Positions 27,632-36,900 of a stretch of DNA of 37,506 nucleotides are shown here, piece by piece (within the stretch, counting starts at the first letter, position 1; each line of letters begins with the position of its first letter). The notes beneath the pieces were generated by a model, which had not been told where the DNA came from, ran no database searches, and saw nothing but the letters and a program-made list of their open reading frames with translations. Source of the DNA: Ehrlichia minasensis (GTDB lineage: Bacteria > Pseudomonadota > Alphaproteobacteria > Rickettsiales > Anaplasmataceae); contig CDGH01000039.1 of the NCBI GenBank assembly GCA_000825765.1, positions 1 through 37,506 on the forward strand, in the 5' to 3' direction. A program made the translations under genes and the position numbers.

Positions 27632-29107
27632 ATGATTAGTTTGTTGCCTGTCTTGCAGGTTGTTATACCTTTACTTTCTGCAGTAGGCTGTGCTTTATTA
27701 AAGAATGCTAGATTAGTCAAAATAATATCAGCTATTGTAATATTTATCTCTTTCTCTATTGCAGTCATATTGTTTTGTCAAGTATATCCTCATAGTGTGA
27801 TTAAATATAGCGTAGGTGGGTGGGTAGTGCCTTATGGTATAGAACTTAAAGTAAATATATTTAATGCAACAATGCTTGTTTTGGTTGGGTTTGTTGCTGT
27901 GATGAGTGTTATATATGGCATATATCCTAATACAAAGGAAGTGAATATTAGTACTATACCGAGTTTCTATTCTATATTCCTGTTATGTTTTAGTGGTTTT
28001 TTAGGTATACTAGTTTCAAATGACGTTTTTAATATTTATGTTTTTCTAGAAATATCATCTATCTCTTCGTATATTTTGGTTGCAATGGGGCGTGATAAAA
28101 CCGCTTTAATAGCAGCATTTGATTATTTAGTGATAGGTACTATTGGTGCGACATTTTATTTAATAGGAGTAGGATTTTTATATGCTATTACTGGAACTCT
28201 GAATGTTGGTGATTTGTTTTTAATAGTTCAGGATAAATCTTTAGCAACAAATAAAGCTATACAAATTGGATTATTATTTATAGCAGTAGGTTTATTTGTT
28301 AAGGCAGCACTGTTCCCATTTCATAAATGGTTAATTCAAGCTTATAGTTATGCTCCTACTTTTGTTTCTGTGTTTTTTTCTGGTGTGTCTACCAAAGTGA
28401 TGATCTACTTAATAATAAAAGTAGTGTACGATATTTTTAAAGCTGAATTAGTTTTGATAACTTTGCCTTTCAATTTTGTATTTATGTTTTTTGCTGCTTT
28501 GTCAGTGATTTTTGCATCTATATTTGCAATATTGAGTGATAATATAAAAAGAATTTTTGCATATTCAAGTGTTGCTCATCTTGGATACATTGTCTTTGCT
28601 GTTGGTTTAAATACTTATTATGGATTAGCAGCTGCTGTAACATATATAATTAATCATAGTTTAGTCAAATCTGCATTATTTATGGTAATAGGTAATATTT
28701 CTTACAATTGTGGGAGCCTTGATCTTAAGGATTGTACAAACATATGGAAAAATATGCCAAAAATTGCATTACCATTTGTTATTTTGTGTATAAGTCTTAT
28801 TGGAATGCCAATAACTTCAGTGTTTATTTCTAAGTGGTATATTTTTGATGCAACGATTAAAGCGAATTTTTGGTTTGGTGTGGTTATGCTACTTGTTGGG
28901 TCAGGCTTATCTGTGGTGTATGTATGGAATATAATAGAAGCAACGTGTTTCAAGTCATCTGATAAACAGAACAGAAAGTTATTTGAAATTCCTAATGTTA
29001 TGGTACTGTGTATTTGGGCAATAGCGATTTCTTCTATTATTCTTGGAATATATCCAATGCCTTTAACACTGATTTCTAACAAGATAGCAGAATCGCTATT
29101 ATATTAA
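27632..29107 (+). CDS. Proton-conducting antiporter subunit, MrpD/MnhD-like
   Basis: This is an integral membrane protein of about 491 residues with some 14 hydrophobic segments, belonging to the NuoL/M/N-MrpA/D family. Conserved pieces are FLEISSISSYILVAMG (with the membrane Glu), LFIAVGLFVKAALFPFHKWLIQAYSYAPTFVSVFFSGVSTKV (with the Lys/His channel residues, cited here as a region about 210-250), and AYSSVAHLGYIVFAVG. The GRDK segment and PFHKW are typical of MrpD/MnhD. Family members form Na+/H+ (or complex I) proton channels. The other Mrp subunits and nuo genes are not in this window. ATG 27632 is preferred to GTG 27629; AGG (27621-27623) is 8 bp ahead. Confidence 0.85.
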   Translation: MISLLPVLQVVIPLLSAVGCALLKNARLVKIISAIVIFISFSIAVILFCQVYPHSVIKYSVGGWVVPYGIELKVNIFNATMLVLVGFVAVMSVIYGIYPNTKEVNISTIPSFYSIFLLCFSGFLGILVSNDVFNIYVFLEISSISSYILVAMGRDKTALIAAFDYLVIGTIGATFYLIGVGFLYAITGTLNVGDLFLIVQDKSLATNKAIQIGLLFIAVGLFVKAALFPFHKWLIQAYSYAPTFVSVFFSGVSTKVMIYLIIKVVYDIFKAELVLITLPFNFVFMFFAALSVIFASIFAILSDNIKRIFAYSSVAHLGYIVFAVGLNTYYGLAAAVTYIINHSLVKSALFMVIGNISYNCGSLDLKDCTNIWKNMPKIALPFVILCISLIGMPITSVFISKWYIFDATIKANFWFGVVMLLVGSGLSVVYVWNIIEATCFKSSDKQNRKLFEIPNVMVLCIWAIAISSIILGIYPMPLTLISNKIAESLLY

Positions 29108-29187
29108 ACATGAGCACCAAATAAACAATTAAAAGCCACCTAGGTCTTTTTCAAGAAATAAAGAAGTGTTATATTAAGAAAGAGAAA

Positions 29188-29493
29188 TTATCTACTTCTT
29201 CCTTGTGCTTTGCTTTCAAAGACTTGAGATACTGATTCAACAACAAAACTGCAGTGTTCTTGATTTTGTACAGTGTTAAGCTCTGGCACGTAATGCTTAT
29301 TATGTGGTTTAACTGGAGAACCACTACCACTATTATTGATATAAGATGAGGATATGGATTTTTTTCTTTTATATTTTCTGTTTACTTTTTGTTTTAAGAA
29401 ATACCCCGTACCGATAAGTAGTATTAACCCTAATAGAACATACCACTTTGGATTGTCCGTAATGTAAAGTAAAATATAGTGAAAATAACTCAT
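29188..29493 (-). CDS. Unrecognised small single-TM protein
   Basis: I do not recognise this protein of about 101 residues. It has one hydrophobic helix (WYVLLGLILLIGTGYFL, about residues 17-33), then a strongly basic stretch (KQKVNRKYKRKK), so the C-terminal part is probably cytosolic. The tail is Ser/Gly/Asn-rich and not conserved-looking. The frame extends 2 codons to GTG 29499, but ATG 29493 is the likelier start. It lies convergent to the MrpD-like gene and 165 bp upstream of nothing co-directional except mlaD/NDUFA12, which are read the same way from further right. Confidence 0.65.
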   Translation of the reverse strand: MSYFHYILLYITDNPKWYVLLGLILLIGTGYFLKQKVNRKYKRKKSISSSYINNSGSGSPVKPHNKHYVPELNTVQNQEHCSFVVESVSQVFESKAQGRSR

Positions 29494-29663
29494 AACCACT
29501 TTCTACCAAATTGTTGCACACTTATTTAATAATAGCACTAAGTAATCAATTTGAATAGTGTTATTTAATATATATAATAAGCAACTTATTGTTAATATTG
29601 TAAATTATTTTGTTGAATAATGCTACGTCAATACAAGTATAAAATTTGGTCAATTGAATTTTG

Positions 29664-30113
29664 TTATTTTACAAATCTGTTAACTAATCTTGTCAATATT
29701 ACATTGAGGTTTAAATCTGAACTTGTATGCTCAATAAACCCTCCAATAGGAATGGAATCTTCATTTGATCCAAGTACAATGTCGATATACCTTCTACCTA
29801 GGAAATTAGAGAGAGATAGTGATGCTGAACTATCAGAAGGTAATAGGACATTCTTTTGTATACACATTGTAACAACCGGTGTGAAATTTCTGTCAAGTGA
29901 TATTGATGTTACTTTGCCTATTTTTACTCCAGATAATGTTATATCATCTCCCATATCTAATCCATCTACACTAGGGAAGTGTGCTTTAACTGTGTAACAA
30001 CTGTGAGAAGTATTATTGAAAGGTAATTTTTTAAATGCTATTATTCCAATAGATAACGCAGCTATTAAAACTATAAATCCTGCAAAAATTTCAATTACGT
30101 TAGATCGATGCAT
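29664..30113 (-). CDS. mlaD: MlaD-family lipid transport protein
   Basis: MlaD is the membrane-anchored, periplasmic MCE-domain subunit of the MlaFEDB phospholipid transporter that maintains outer-membrane asymmetry. The 149-residue protein has one N-terminal membrane helix (about 7-27, IEIFAGFIVLIAALSIGIIA) and one MCE domain (YTVKAHFPSVDGLDMGDDI..., SGVKIGKVTSISLD, LSNFLGRRYIDIVLGS). It is shorter than E. coli MlaD (183) at the C-terminus. It starts 25 bp after the NDUFA12 gene on the same strand, so the two are probably one operon. This gene pair recurs in alphaproteobacteria. Confidence 0.9.
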   Translation of the reverse strand: MHRSNVIEIFAGFIVLIAALSIGIIAFKKLPFNNTSHSCYTVKAHFPSVDGLDMGDDITLSGVKIGKVTSISLDRNFTPVVTMCIQKNVLLPSDSSASLSLSNFLGRRYIDIVLGSNEDSIPIGGFIEHTSSDLNLNVILTRLVNRFVK

Positions 30114-30138
30114 AAAAAATTACCAATAAAATTTAATG

Positions 30139-30432
30139 TTACTTTGTATTATGAAAAACAGAAACTTTGTTGGGATGATAAGCATACTGAGTACCGGTTA
30201 AGTTTGGAAAATGTAGACTTTTTGAAGATTTGGGTATTTGATTGTTTGTATAGTGTAACCACATATGCCATGGTGCAGGAATTTTTGTTGGGTCTGCTTT
30301 ACCATTATATATTACCCACCTTTTTTCAACCCCATTTACTATTGTATTATAGTAATGATTACCTAAAATATCCTTACCAATTAGTTTTTTGTTTCTTTTT
30401 ATTAAGAACTGTAAGTTGTAAAAAAATGACAT
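30139..30432 (-). CDS. NDUFA12-family complex I accessory protein
   Basis: This 97-residue protein contains the family core KLIGKDILGNHYYN, EKRWVIYNGKADPTKIP and WHMWLHYTNNQIP, found in mitochondrial complex I subunit NDUFA12 (B17.2) and its alphaproteobacterial homologues. In mitochondria the subunit sits on the matrix arm. The bacterial protein is an accessory subunit of NADH:ubiquinone oxidoreductase. The length is short but complete for the core. It precedes mlaD by 25 bp in an apparent two-gene unit. Confidence 0.92.
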   Translation of the reverse strand: MSFFYNLQFLIKRNKKLIGKDILGNHYYNTIVNGVEKRWVIYNGKADPTKIPAPWHMWLHYTNNQIPKSSKSLHFPNLTGTQYAYHPNKVSVFHNTK

Positions 30433-30562
30433 ACTTATAATTGGTAATTTATTTTATATTAGTATAATGGTTATGATAATACAATACAACTATTAACTAG
30501 GTATTTAGTTAATATTTTATGTAACAATTAGCTTAAAATTTGGTAATATTCAATAAGTAATT

Positions 30563-31024
30563 ATGAAATGTCCTTTCTGTAATAATACTAATACTCAAGT
30601 AAAAGATTCAAGAGCTATAGAAGATGACATGCTAATTAGAAGAAGAAGAATCTGTCTTGTATGTAATTCTAGATTTACTACAACTGAGAAATTACTACTT
30701 AGGTCATTTATGGTTATTAAGAAAAATGGTGAAACTGAGCTATTTGATAAGCAAAAATTGCTTTCTTCAATTTTAATAGCTATAAAAAAACGTCCTGTTA
30801 GTCATGAAGGAATAAATGTAATGGTTAATAATATTTTTTATGAACTTGAGGGGAAAAAGGAAAGTGCTGTTCCAACTGATGTTATTGGTAAAATGGTCAT
30901 GGATAATCTTTTTAAATTAGATAAAGTTGCATATGTTAGGTTTGCTTCTGTATATATGAATTTTAAGAACATAAATGATTTTAGTAATATAATAGCAAAA
31001 ATAATTAATGAACAAATTCTTTAG
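30563..31024 (+). CDS. nrdR: Transcriptional repressor NrdR
   Basis: NrdR represses ribonucleotide reductase genes in response to dATP/ATP. The 153-residue protein has the zinc ribbon Cys3, Cys6, Cys31, Cys34 (MKCPFC ... RICLVC), the basic RRRRICLVCNSRFTT DNA-binding segment, and an ATP-cone domain from about residue 47 (FMVIKKNGETELFDKQKL ...). Length and order are standard. It stands alone before tRNA-Ala. No nrd genes are in the window, so its targets lie elsewhere. Confidence 0.96.
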   Translation: MKCPFCNNTNTQVKDSRAIEDDMLIRRRRICLVCNSRFTTTEKLLLRSFMVIKKNGETELFDKQKLLSSILIAIKKRPVSHEGINVMVNNIFYELEGKKESAVPTDVIGKMVMDNLFKLDKVAYVRFASVYMNFKNINDFSNIIAKIINEQIL

Positions 31025-31143
31025 TATGTATTAAGTCCGTTAAATTATGTTATGATAGATTATTATTCTTGAATTGTTAATGAGCTTATGTTATGTATTA
31101 TCAGTATATTTCTATTGATAATATATTATGCCACTATGATCAT

Positions 31144-31216
31144 GGGGGTATAGCTCATTTGGTAGAGCATCTGCTTTGCACGCAGAAGGCGAGCGGTTCG
31201 AATCCGCTTACCTCCA
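31144..31216 (+). tRNA. tRNA-Ala, anticodon TGC
   Basis: The acceptor stem is GGGGGTA/TACCTCC (one G-T pair) with discriminator A. The D arm has AGCTCATTTGGTAGAGC, the anticodon stem TCTGC/GCAGA with loop TTTGCAC, and the T arm AGCGGTTCGAATCCGCT. CCA is not encoded (the following bases are CGT). Confidence 0.96.
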
Positions 31217-31289
31217 CGTTCTATTTGAATCTTAAACTTAATAAAAAAAACTAGCATCATAAAGCTTTGGTATTTTTATTTGTAGAAAT

Positions 31290-33512
31290 TTACTGTAATA
31301 ATCCAAAATCATGGTTCTCAATAAATATGTGATTATCTCCATCAATATAAACGTTATCATTTTTTTGTTCTCTACCATAATTTTTGAATATGTTATTGTA
31401 TGCAATTAATACTTCATCGTAACTATATTGCTCTTTTACTGCTTCATAGAAATTTAACATCTCTTCGTATGTGAGATCAAAAGATACGTGATGTTTATGC
31501 TGATCTATGTTATCCACAATATTTACGTGTTCTCTTGATAGAGGAAAATATACAATATTTTTTTCTACATTGGTATTAGGGTTACTTTTGTTAATGTTGT
31601 ATTCTTCACCTACTGAATTTTGTAAAGTTTTATCACTTTTTTCTGAAACCAATGTATCGTGTTTTTGTGTTGTATCACTTATTTTCTGGTGCGCAATATC
31701 TTCTGTAGGAGTGCTTTGTACTTTGTTTTGAGTAGGGTTAGTATTGTTAATACTAGTTGTGTCATCTACTGACTTTTGTGATGTTATACTGTCTTTTTGA
31801 GTATCTGAAGTATCATGTTTGTGTATTTCATCGTGAGTAGGTTGAGTATTATTAACACTAGCTGTTTTATCTACTGAGTTTTGTAAAGTTTTATCACTTT
31901 TTTCTGAATCCAGTGTATCGTGTTTTTGTGTTGTATCACTTATTTTCTGGTGCGCAATATCTTCTGTAGGAGTGCTTTGTACTTTGTTTTGAATAGGGTT
32001 AGTATTGTTAATACTAGTTGTTTCATCTACTGACTTTTGTGATGTTGTACTGTCTTTTTGAGTGTCTGAAGTATCATGTTTGTGTATTTCATCGTGAGTA
32101 GGTTGAGTATTATTAACACTAGCTGTTTTATCTACTGAGTTTTGTAAAGTTTTATCATTTTTTTCTGAATCCAGTGTATCGTGTTTTTGTGTTGTGTCAC
32201 TTACTTTTTGGTGTGCTATATCTTCTGTAGGAGTCTTTAGCATTTCATTTGTGTAATCACCTAATGGTAACATAGTTGATAAATATTCTGTAAGTTTTGT
32301 ATTAGGTAAGTCAAGTATGTGATTCCCTTGTTTGTTGGAAAAGTATGTTTTAGTATGGTTTTGTTCGTCTGATTTAATAGTAATATATATATTATTTGAA
32401 CTTAGTTTTTCTTTTATTAATTCATAGAAGTCTTTATCTAATCCTATAATAGGTTCATCATAATTAAATACTTGAGTGAAATTCTGATAACACTTGAAAG
32501 AAAAGTCATCATAGAAAATCTGTGTATCACATTCATTAGAAATTAATGGTATTTCTTTTCCTTCTAATGTTATGCTAGCAAGATTTTTACTGTTATCGTA
32601 TTCTGTATGAAGATTGCTTTTTGTGATTTTAAAAATAAATTTTTTATTCATATCTACATATTGATTGTCATCAGGTGCATTGTTTGTTTGAAAGTTAGCA
32701 GATGCTAAAACTTTTAATGCAGTATTATAACTTGTAGTTAATGGTTGATCTTGTTTTACATCTGTGAAGAAATACTTACCATTTTGCACTACAAGGAAGA
32801 TAGGGTTATTTTCCATTTCTGCTTGTAGTATATCATCTCTGATATTGTGTAGATTAATTTTCCCATGCTCATCCACTTGATGTTTTCTAATATCTGAATA
32901 GCTGAGGGTGAATGTATCATAAGTTGGGGAATTGCAATCTAGATAATGTTTATATTGTAAAGCTTCAGGGCTTAATTTTGCAAATTTTTGATGAGAAGAG
33001 ATATCTAAAATAAGAGGAGTAGAAGCTTTAGTAGTGTTAGTTGGTTCTTCTGAAACTATTTTAAATAATGGAGCACCTTCTTTTGATTGTTGTATATTGT
33101 AGTATTCTTTCAAGTTGACTTCTGAGGATTTTTCAATGATGTTTTCTGGCTTAATATAAAATTTATAGTAATTATATCGATATGCTTCTCCATTTTTATT
33201 GCATAATACCAAATTGTAAAAATCTTGAGGTTGTTCATTGTTAGTATTGCTATATTGCGTATGCTCTACTTTAATGTATCGATATTCAGCTGGAATATTT
33301 AAATAGTTATCATAAAAATAGTTGTTATATGGTACGTAGAATTTGTCACCTACAAAAAAATAATTTTTTGATGGCATTGTTATTTCAGTATTATCTTCTG
33401 TGATTATTTTGACTTTATGTGTGTTATGATTGCAGAAGAAGTGTAGATCTTCTCCAACATCTAATTTGAAAGAATATTCATAATTTTTTGGTGTTGATAT
33501 ATTGCTAGTCAT
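31290..33512 (-). CDS. Large tandem-repeat protein, TRP95/TRP75-like
   Basis: From the ATG at 33512 (AGGAG 6 bp ahead at 33519-33523) the product is 740 residues. The frame stays open to 33569, but that start has no ribosome binding site. The N-terminal two-thirds (to about residue 430) is rich in Tyr, Asn, Lys and Asp with no signal peptide or membrane helix. Then come 2.4 copies of an 87-residue Ser/Thr/Asp/Lys-rich repeat (TPTEDIAHQK...), and a non-repeat C-terminal segment (about 100 residues). By gene order (trp36, trpS, grpE, ribD ... nrdR, this gene) and style it fits the E. canis TRP95 / E. chaffeensis TRP75 type of secreted immunoreactive protein, but that link is from memory. It is preceded by a small ORF (33594-33704). 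Confidence 0.8.
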   Translation of the reverse strand: MTSNISTPKNYEYSFKLDVGEDLHFFCNHNTHKVKIITEDNTEITMPSKNYFFVGDKFYVPYNNYFYDNYLNIPAEYRYIKVEHTQYSNTNNEQPQDFYNLVLCNKNGEAYRYNYYKFYIKPENIIEKSSEVNLKEYYNIQQSKEGAPLFKIVSEEPTNTTKASTPLILDISSHQKFAKLSPEALQYKHYLDCNSPTYDTFTLSYSDIRKHQVDEHGKINLHNIRDDILQAEMENNPIFLVVQNGKYFFTDVKQDQPLTTSYNTALKVLASANFQTNNAPDDNQYVDMNKKFIFKITKSNLHTEYDNSKNLASITLEGKEIPLISNECDTQIFYDDFSFKCYQNFTQVFNYDEPIIGLDKDFYELIKEKLSSNNIYITIKSDEQNHTKTYFSNKQGNHILDLPNTKLTEYLSTMLPLGDYTNEMLKTPTEDIAHQKVSDTTQKHDTLDSEKNDKTLQNSVDKTASVNNTQPTHDEIHKHDTSDTQKDSTTSQKSVDETTSINNTNPIQNKVQSTPTEDIAHQKISDTTQKHDTLDSEKSDKTLQNSVDKTASVNNTQPTHDEIHKHDTSDTQKDSITSQKSVDDTTSINNTNPTQNKVQSTPTEDIAHQKISDTTQKHDTLVSEKSDKTLQNSVGEEYNINKSNPNTNVEKNIVYFPLSREHVNIVDNIDQHKHHVSFDLTYEEMLNFYEAVKEQYSYDEVLIAYNNIFKNYGREQKNDNVYIDGDNHIFIENHDFGLLQ
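31611..32234 (-). repeat. 261-bp tandem repeat, 2.4 copies
   Basis: On the minus strand, copies run 32234-31974 and 31973-31713, and a partial third 31712 to about 31611. Each begins with codons for TPTEDIAHQK. The 261-bp period is exact, and copies differ by a few substitutions. Within each 87-residue unit are two related sub-blocks, both starting KHDT and reaching VNNTQP or INNTNP. Confidence 0.93.
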
Positions 33513-33593
33513 ATTTCTCTCCTGGTGTAAGTTACTATGTAAGTTTAAGTATTCAGTGTAAATTTTCAAGTGAGTTTCTGTTTAGAAACTTGC

Positions 33594-33704
33594 CTATAGA
33601 TTGTATAGAGCATCAAATTTGTTGCTGATAAAGCAGTAGTTTTTTTCTGATATCTGATTTGAAAGACAATTTTTGCTTATTTTAATCAATGTTTTGTTTG
33701 TCAT
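33594..33704 (-). CDS. Small 36-codon ORF with strong Shine-Dalgarno, upstream of the repeat protein
   Basis: The minus strand reads TAAGGAGAAGTATG, with AAGGAG (33709-33714) 4 bp before ATG 33704. It opens a frame of 36 codons (MTNKTLIKISKNCLS..., ending FDALYNL, stop 33594-33596). The stop lies 81 nt before the ATG of the repeat protein, so it would be in the same transcript. This is the best ribosome binding site in the accessory block. The peptide is basic, has two Cys and no membrane helix; I recognise no family. It could be a leader peptide, a small secreted protein, or the remnant start of a former larger gene. Confidence 0.5.
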   Translation of the reverse strand: MTNKTLIKISKNCLSNQISEKNYCFISNKFDALYNL

Positions 33705-33868
33705 ACTTCTCCTTATGGTTGTATATGATGTATAAATTTGTTACTAAATATAAATTTTTTATTATGAAAAAAAAGTTAATCAATAAAGTTATTAATAATT
33801 TTTAACTAAAATATCAATATATTATGCTATAAAGATAATTAAACAGTTAATTTATTAATTTTTTTATA

Positions 33869-33897
33869 TTGACATATTAGTATATTTTATGTATCAT
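33869..33897 (+). promoter_or_regulatory. Near-consensus sigma70 promoter of the metalloprotease-like gene
   Basis: TTGACA (33869-33874), 17 bp, TATCAT (33892-33897) gives eleven of twelve box matches with ideal spacing. Start of transcription would be near 33904, leaving 22-31 nt to the start codon. It is the best promoter match I noticed in the window. Confidence 0.8.
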
Positions 33898-33925
33898 CCT
33901 AGTCCAAATTAATATTTATTAACGG

Positions 33926-36900
33926 ATGGATTTTATGGCGATTTTCTTAGAAAGTGATGATGGTAAGAATAACTTGAAAAGGACACTAGAGGACAGCACT
34001 CAAGACAAGATAAATCTAGATAATGCTCATTATTACTACCATCATGACACTGGTATGGGGAATACGGAATATAATTATGTGGATTTGGATAGTATAAATC
34101 ATATTAAGATGACTGGAAAGCCTGGTTATGGTGGAGATACTTTACCTATTGTTCCTACCACAGCTGCTAGTGTATCTGATAGTGATGTAGGAGTTGCTAT
34201 AGGTAATGCTAAAGATTTTGAAGATAATGTTTTTCACCGTACATCTACTATAAGAAACGATGAATTAAAGATAGATTTACGAGTACATACTTTAAAAGAT
34301 TTATCTGATAAAAGATTACATGAAATTGAAGAGGGATTTAATGATGCTATAACAAAATTTAAAAATAATTTTGGGTTAGAGGCAAATGTTGGAGAGACTG
34401 TTTTTGATTTATATCTTTTTGATGATAAAGAACAATATAATTATTATGGAAAGCTTTATAACTTAGGAATTAGTGGATCTGGTGGTATGACTTTCTATGG
34501 AAATGCTAGTGTTCCATATAAAATTTATGTACATCAGCATGGTAAAATATTGAATTTAAAACATGAATTAGCTCATGCATTAGAAAATTATGCAGCTGGA
34601 CATAAGTTGTATGGTTCTGGCGTAGATAGTAGAATATTTACTGAAGGGTTAGCTGATTATATACAAGAAGATAATAGTTTTATTATGAGAGGGTTAAAGG
34701 ATCGAGAGATCACTTCAGATATATTGAAAGATTCTTCTGGTAGTCTAGATCATGCTAGTAGTGTTGCAGTGAATGAAAATCAGGTGTTAAGTTATAATGT
34801 AGGGCATGCATTTGTGATGTTTTTACAAGAGAAATATCCTGGAGTAATTTCAGAATATTTGCATGCATTGAAGGAGGGTAATACTGTTCGTGCTAAAGAG
34901 ATAATTAGTATGGATAAATATGCAGATTTTGAGCCGTGGGTGAAGTCTAAAGACATTTGTTTATATTTAGAAAATATGAATGTGTTGAAGTTAGGATTAG
35001 GCGAAAAAATGTTTTCTGCTGAGAATGCTAGTTATTTTAACAATAAGGGTGTCAATAAAGAATATTACCATGAAAACATTTATGATATGAGTGGTAAACT
35101 GGTAGGCGAAATGTCACCTGTAGTACATTATGCACAAAAAAATGTGATTCGTGTTTGGAATATTGCAAGTCCTGATATGATAGAGGTGCGGCCAGAATAT
35201 AACTTTCTGAAATTAGTCACTACTCCGTCTGGTAAGTCTGCATATGTATATTGTGATAAGGATGGAAATGAATATTTTAATACCACAGATTATATAAATT
35301 CTGCGTTTAACATATTGGCAAGATATGATGTTAAGCTTCGTGAAAGTAGTGATGCTTTAGATATTAGAGGTCACTATTCAGATGCTGATAAAGTGTTTAG
35401 TAAACTGCCTAATTCTGATTTGCTGTTGGATAAGTTTTTAGAAAAAATAGGTTATGGTAGTTATAAGCAAATAATAATGAGTGATCCAGAACAACTTCAT
35501 TCTATTAAGACTTATATAGTAAAAGAAGCGTTTGAAAATTTTAGAGAATCTGAAGTTAAAAAAGTGTTAAGTGGTGAATCTCATCCAGAATTAAGGAATA
35601 TATTGATGGATCTTACCTATATTAATTTAAAGAGTGTTATAGGAGTAAATGGTGCAGATATCGACAGCATTGTTTCTAATCCAGATGTAATGTTGCGTAC
35701 TGCTGTGTTAGGTAAAGGAAATTCAAGTGGAATATCTCTATATGTAGATGATCAAAAAGTTGGTGAGTTATCAACTGAAGCAGGTTATTGTGTAAAGAAT
35801 CTTGATACTGGTAAAGTGTATTTTATGTTCCGTAATGCTGTTGGAATGATAGCAAGTAGTTATGAAGACAGAGCATATATGGTTGTATTAGAAAAAGATG
35901 GTAAGTTTACTACTGCTCTGGTTGATAATATACAAAAAGCAGCAGATGGAAATGTTATATGGGATAATCAATTTAACCATCCGAATATTAATAACTTGCA
36001 CTCGAATTATAAGGAGCTATTGTTAAATGATGCTTCAGTTAAAGATCACTCTCATCTTGCGGATGTGAAATTTAATAAAGATGATACAGTCATTATTAAA
36101 GGTGAATTATTGGATGATAAAGGTACTGTAAGTACAGATGATGATGTACATCGTGCAGTTGTTAAGCATGATGATCAAATACTGCATCAGTTTAAAAGTA
36201 TGTCTTTTTACATTACTGAACCATCAGCTGATTCAGGTGAAAATTATGGCAGTGATTTTTTCATTGCTGATAAAGGAAGAAATCTTAGATTTCAACTTCC
36301 TAAAGCTATTACACATTTGAAGTTGGTTAATGTTAATGGAAATAATAAGTTGGTACCATGTACTAAAGATGGAAATGAGCATCCTGAAGGCATGCCACCT
36401 GATTTAACAGATGAATATAGATACATAGATCCTATTTTTGCTCATACATTTGAGAAACAGAGTTATTCTAAAAATAGTGTTAGCGTTGGGTTAGTAGATT
36501 TTAGTAAGTATAAAGAAGGATCTATGTTTAAATTACAGCATTATTCTGATGATTATCATATTCTCAAGGATGAGCAGGGTAATGTTATTAGGCCTAATAA
36601 CGAATCTTATGCTACAAAAGTGGATTTAGTATATGATGATAAAGTTATTGGTATGTTATCTGATAATATAAATCAGTTTCAAGGTGATATTTTCATTTCT
36701 GCAAGCCTTAACTATAGTCACAATGATTTTCTGTCATCTAAGTACTTTCAGAAGGTTAATGTTGAAGCGTTAGAAAATGGAATATATAGTGGAAGATATG
36801 ATGTAGGTAATGGTGACCAAATAGTAGGCCTTAATACTGATACAGGCTATAGTGATAAAGCTGTTTTTTATTTTAAAAGTGATAATGTATCTACTGATAC

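Noticed and set aside
29620..29997. 125-codon ORF opposite mlaD
   Set aside because: It overlaps the well-supported mlaD frame on the other strand and has no recognisable product.
33513..33569. Longer TRP95-like protein starting at 33569
   Set aside because: No ribosome binding site there, whereas ATG 33512 has AGGAG 6 bp ahead.
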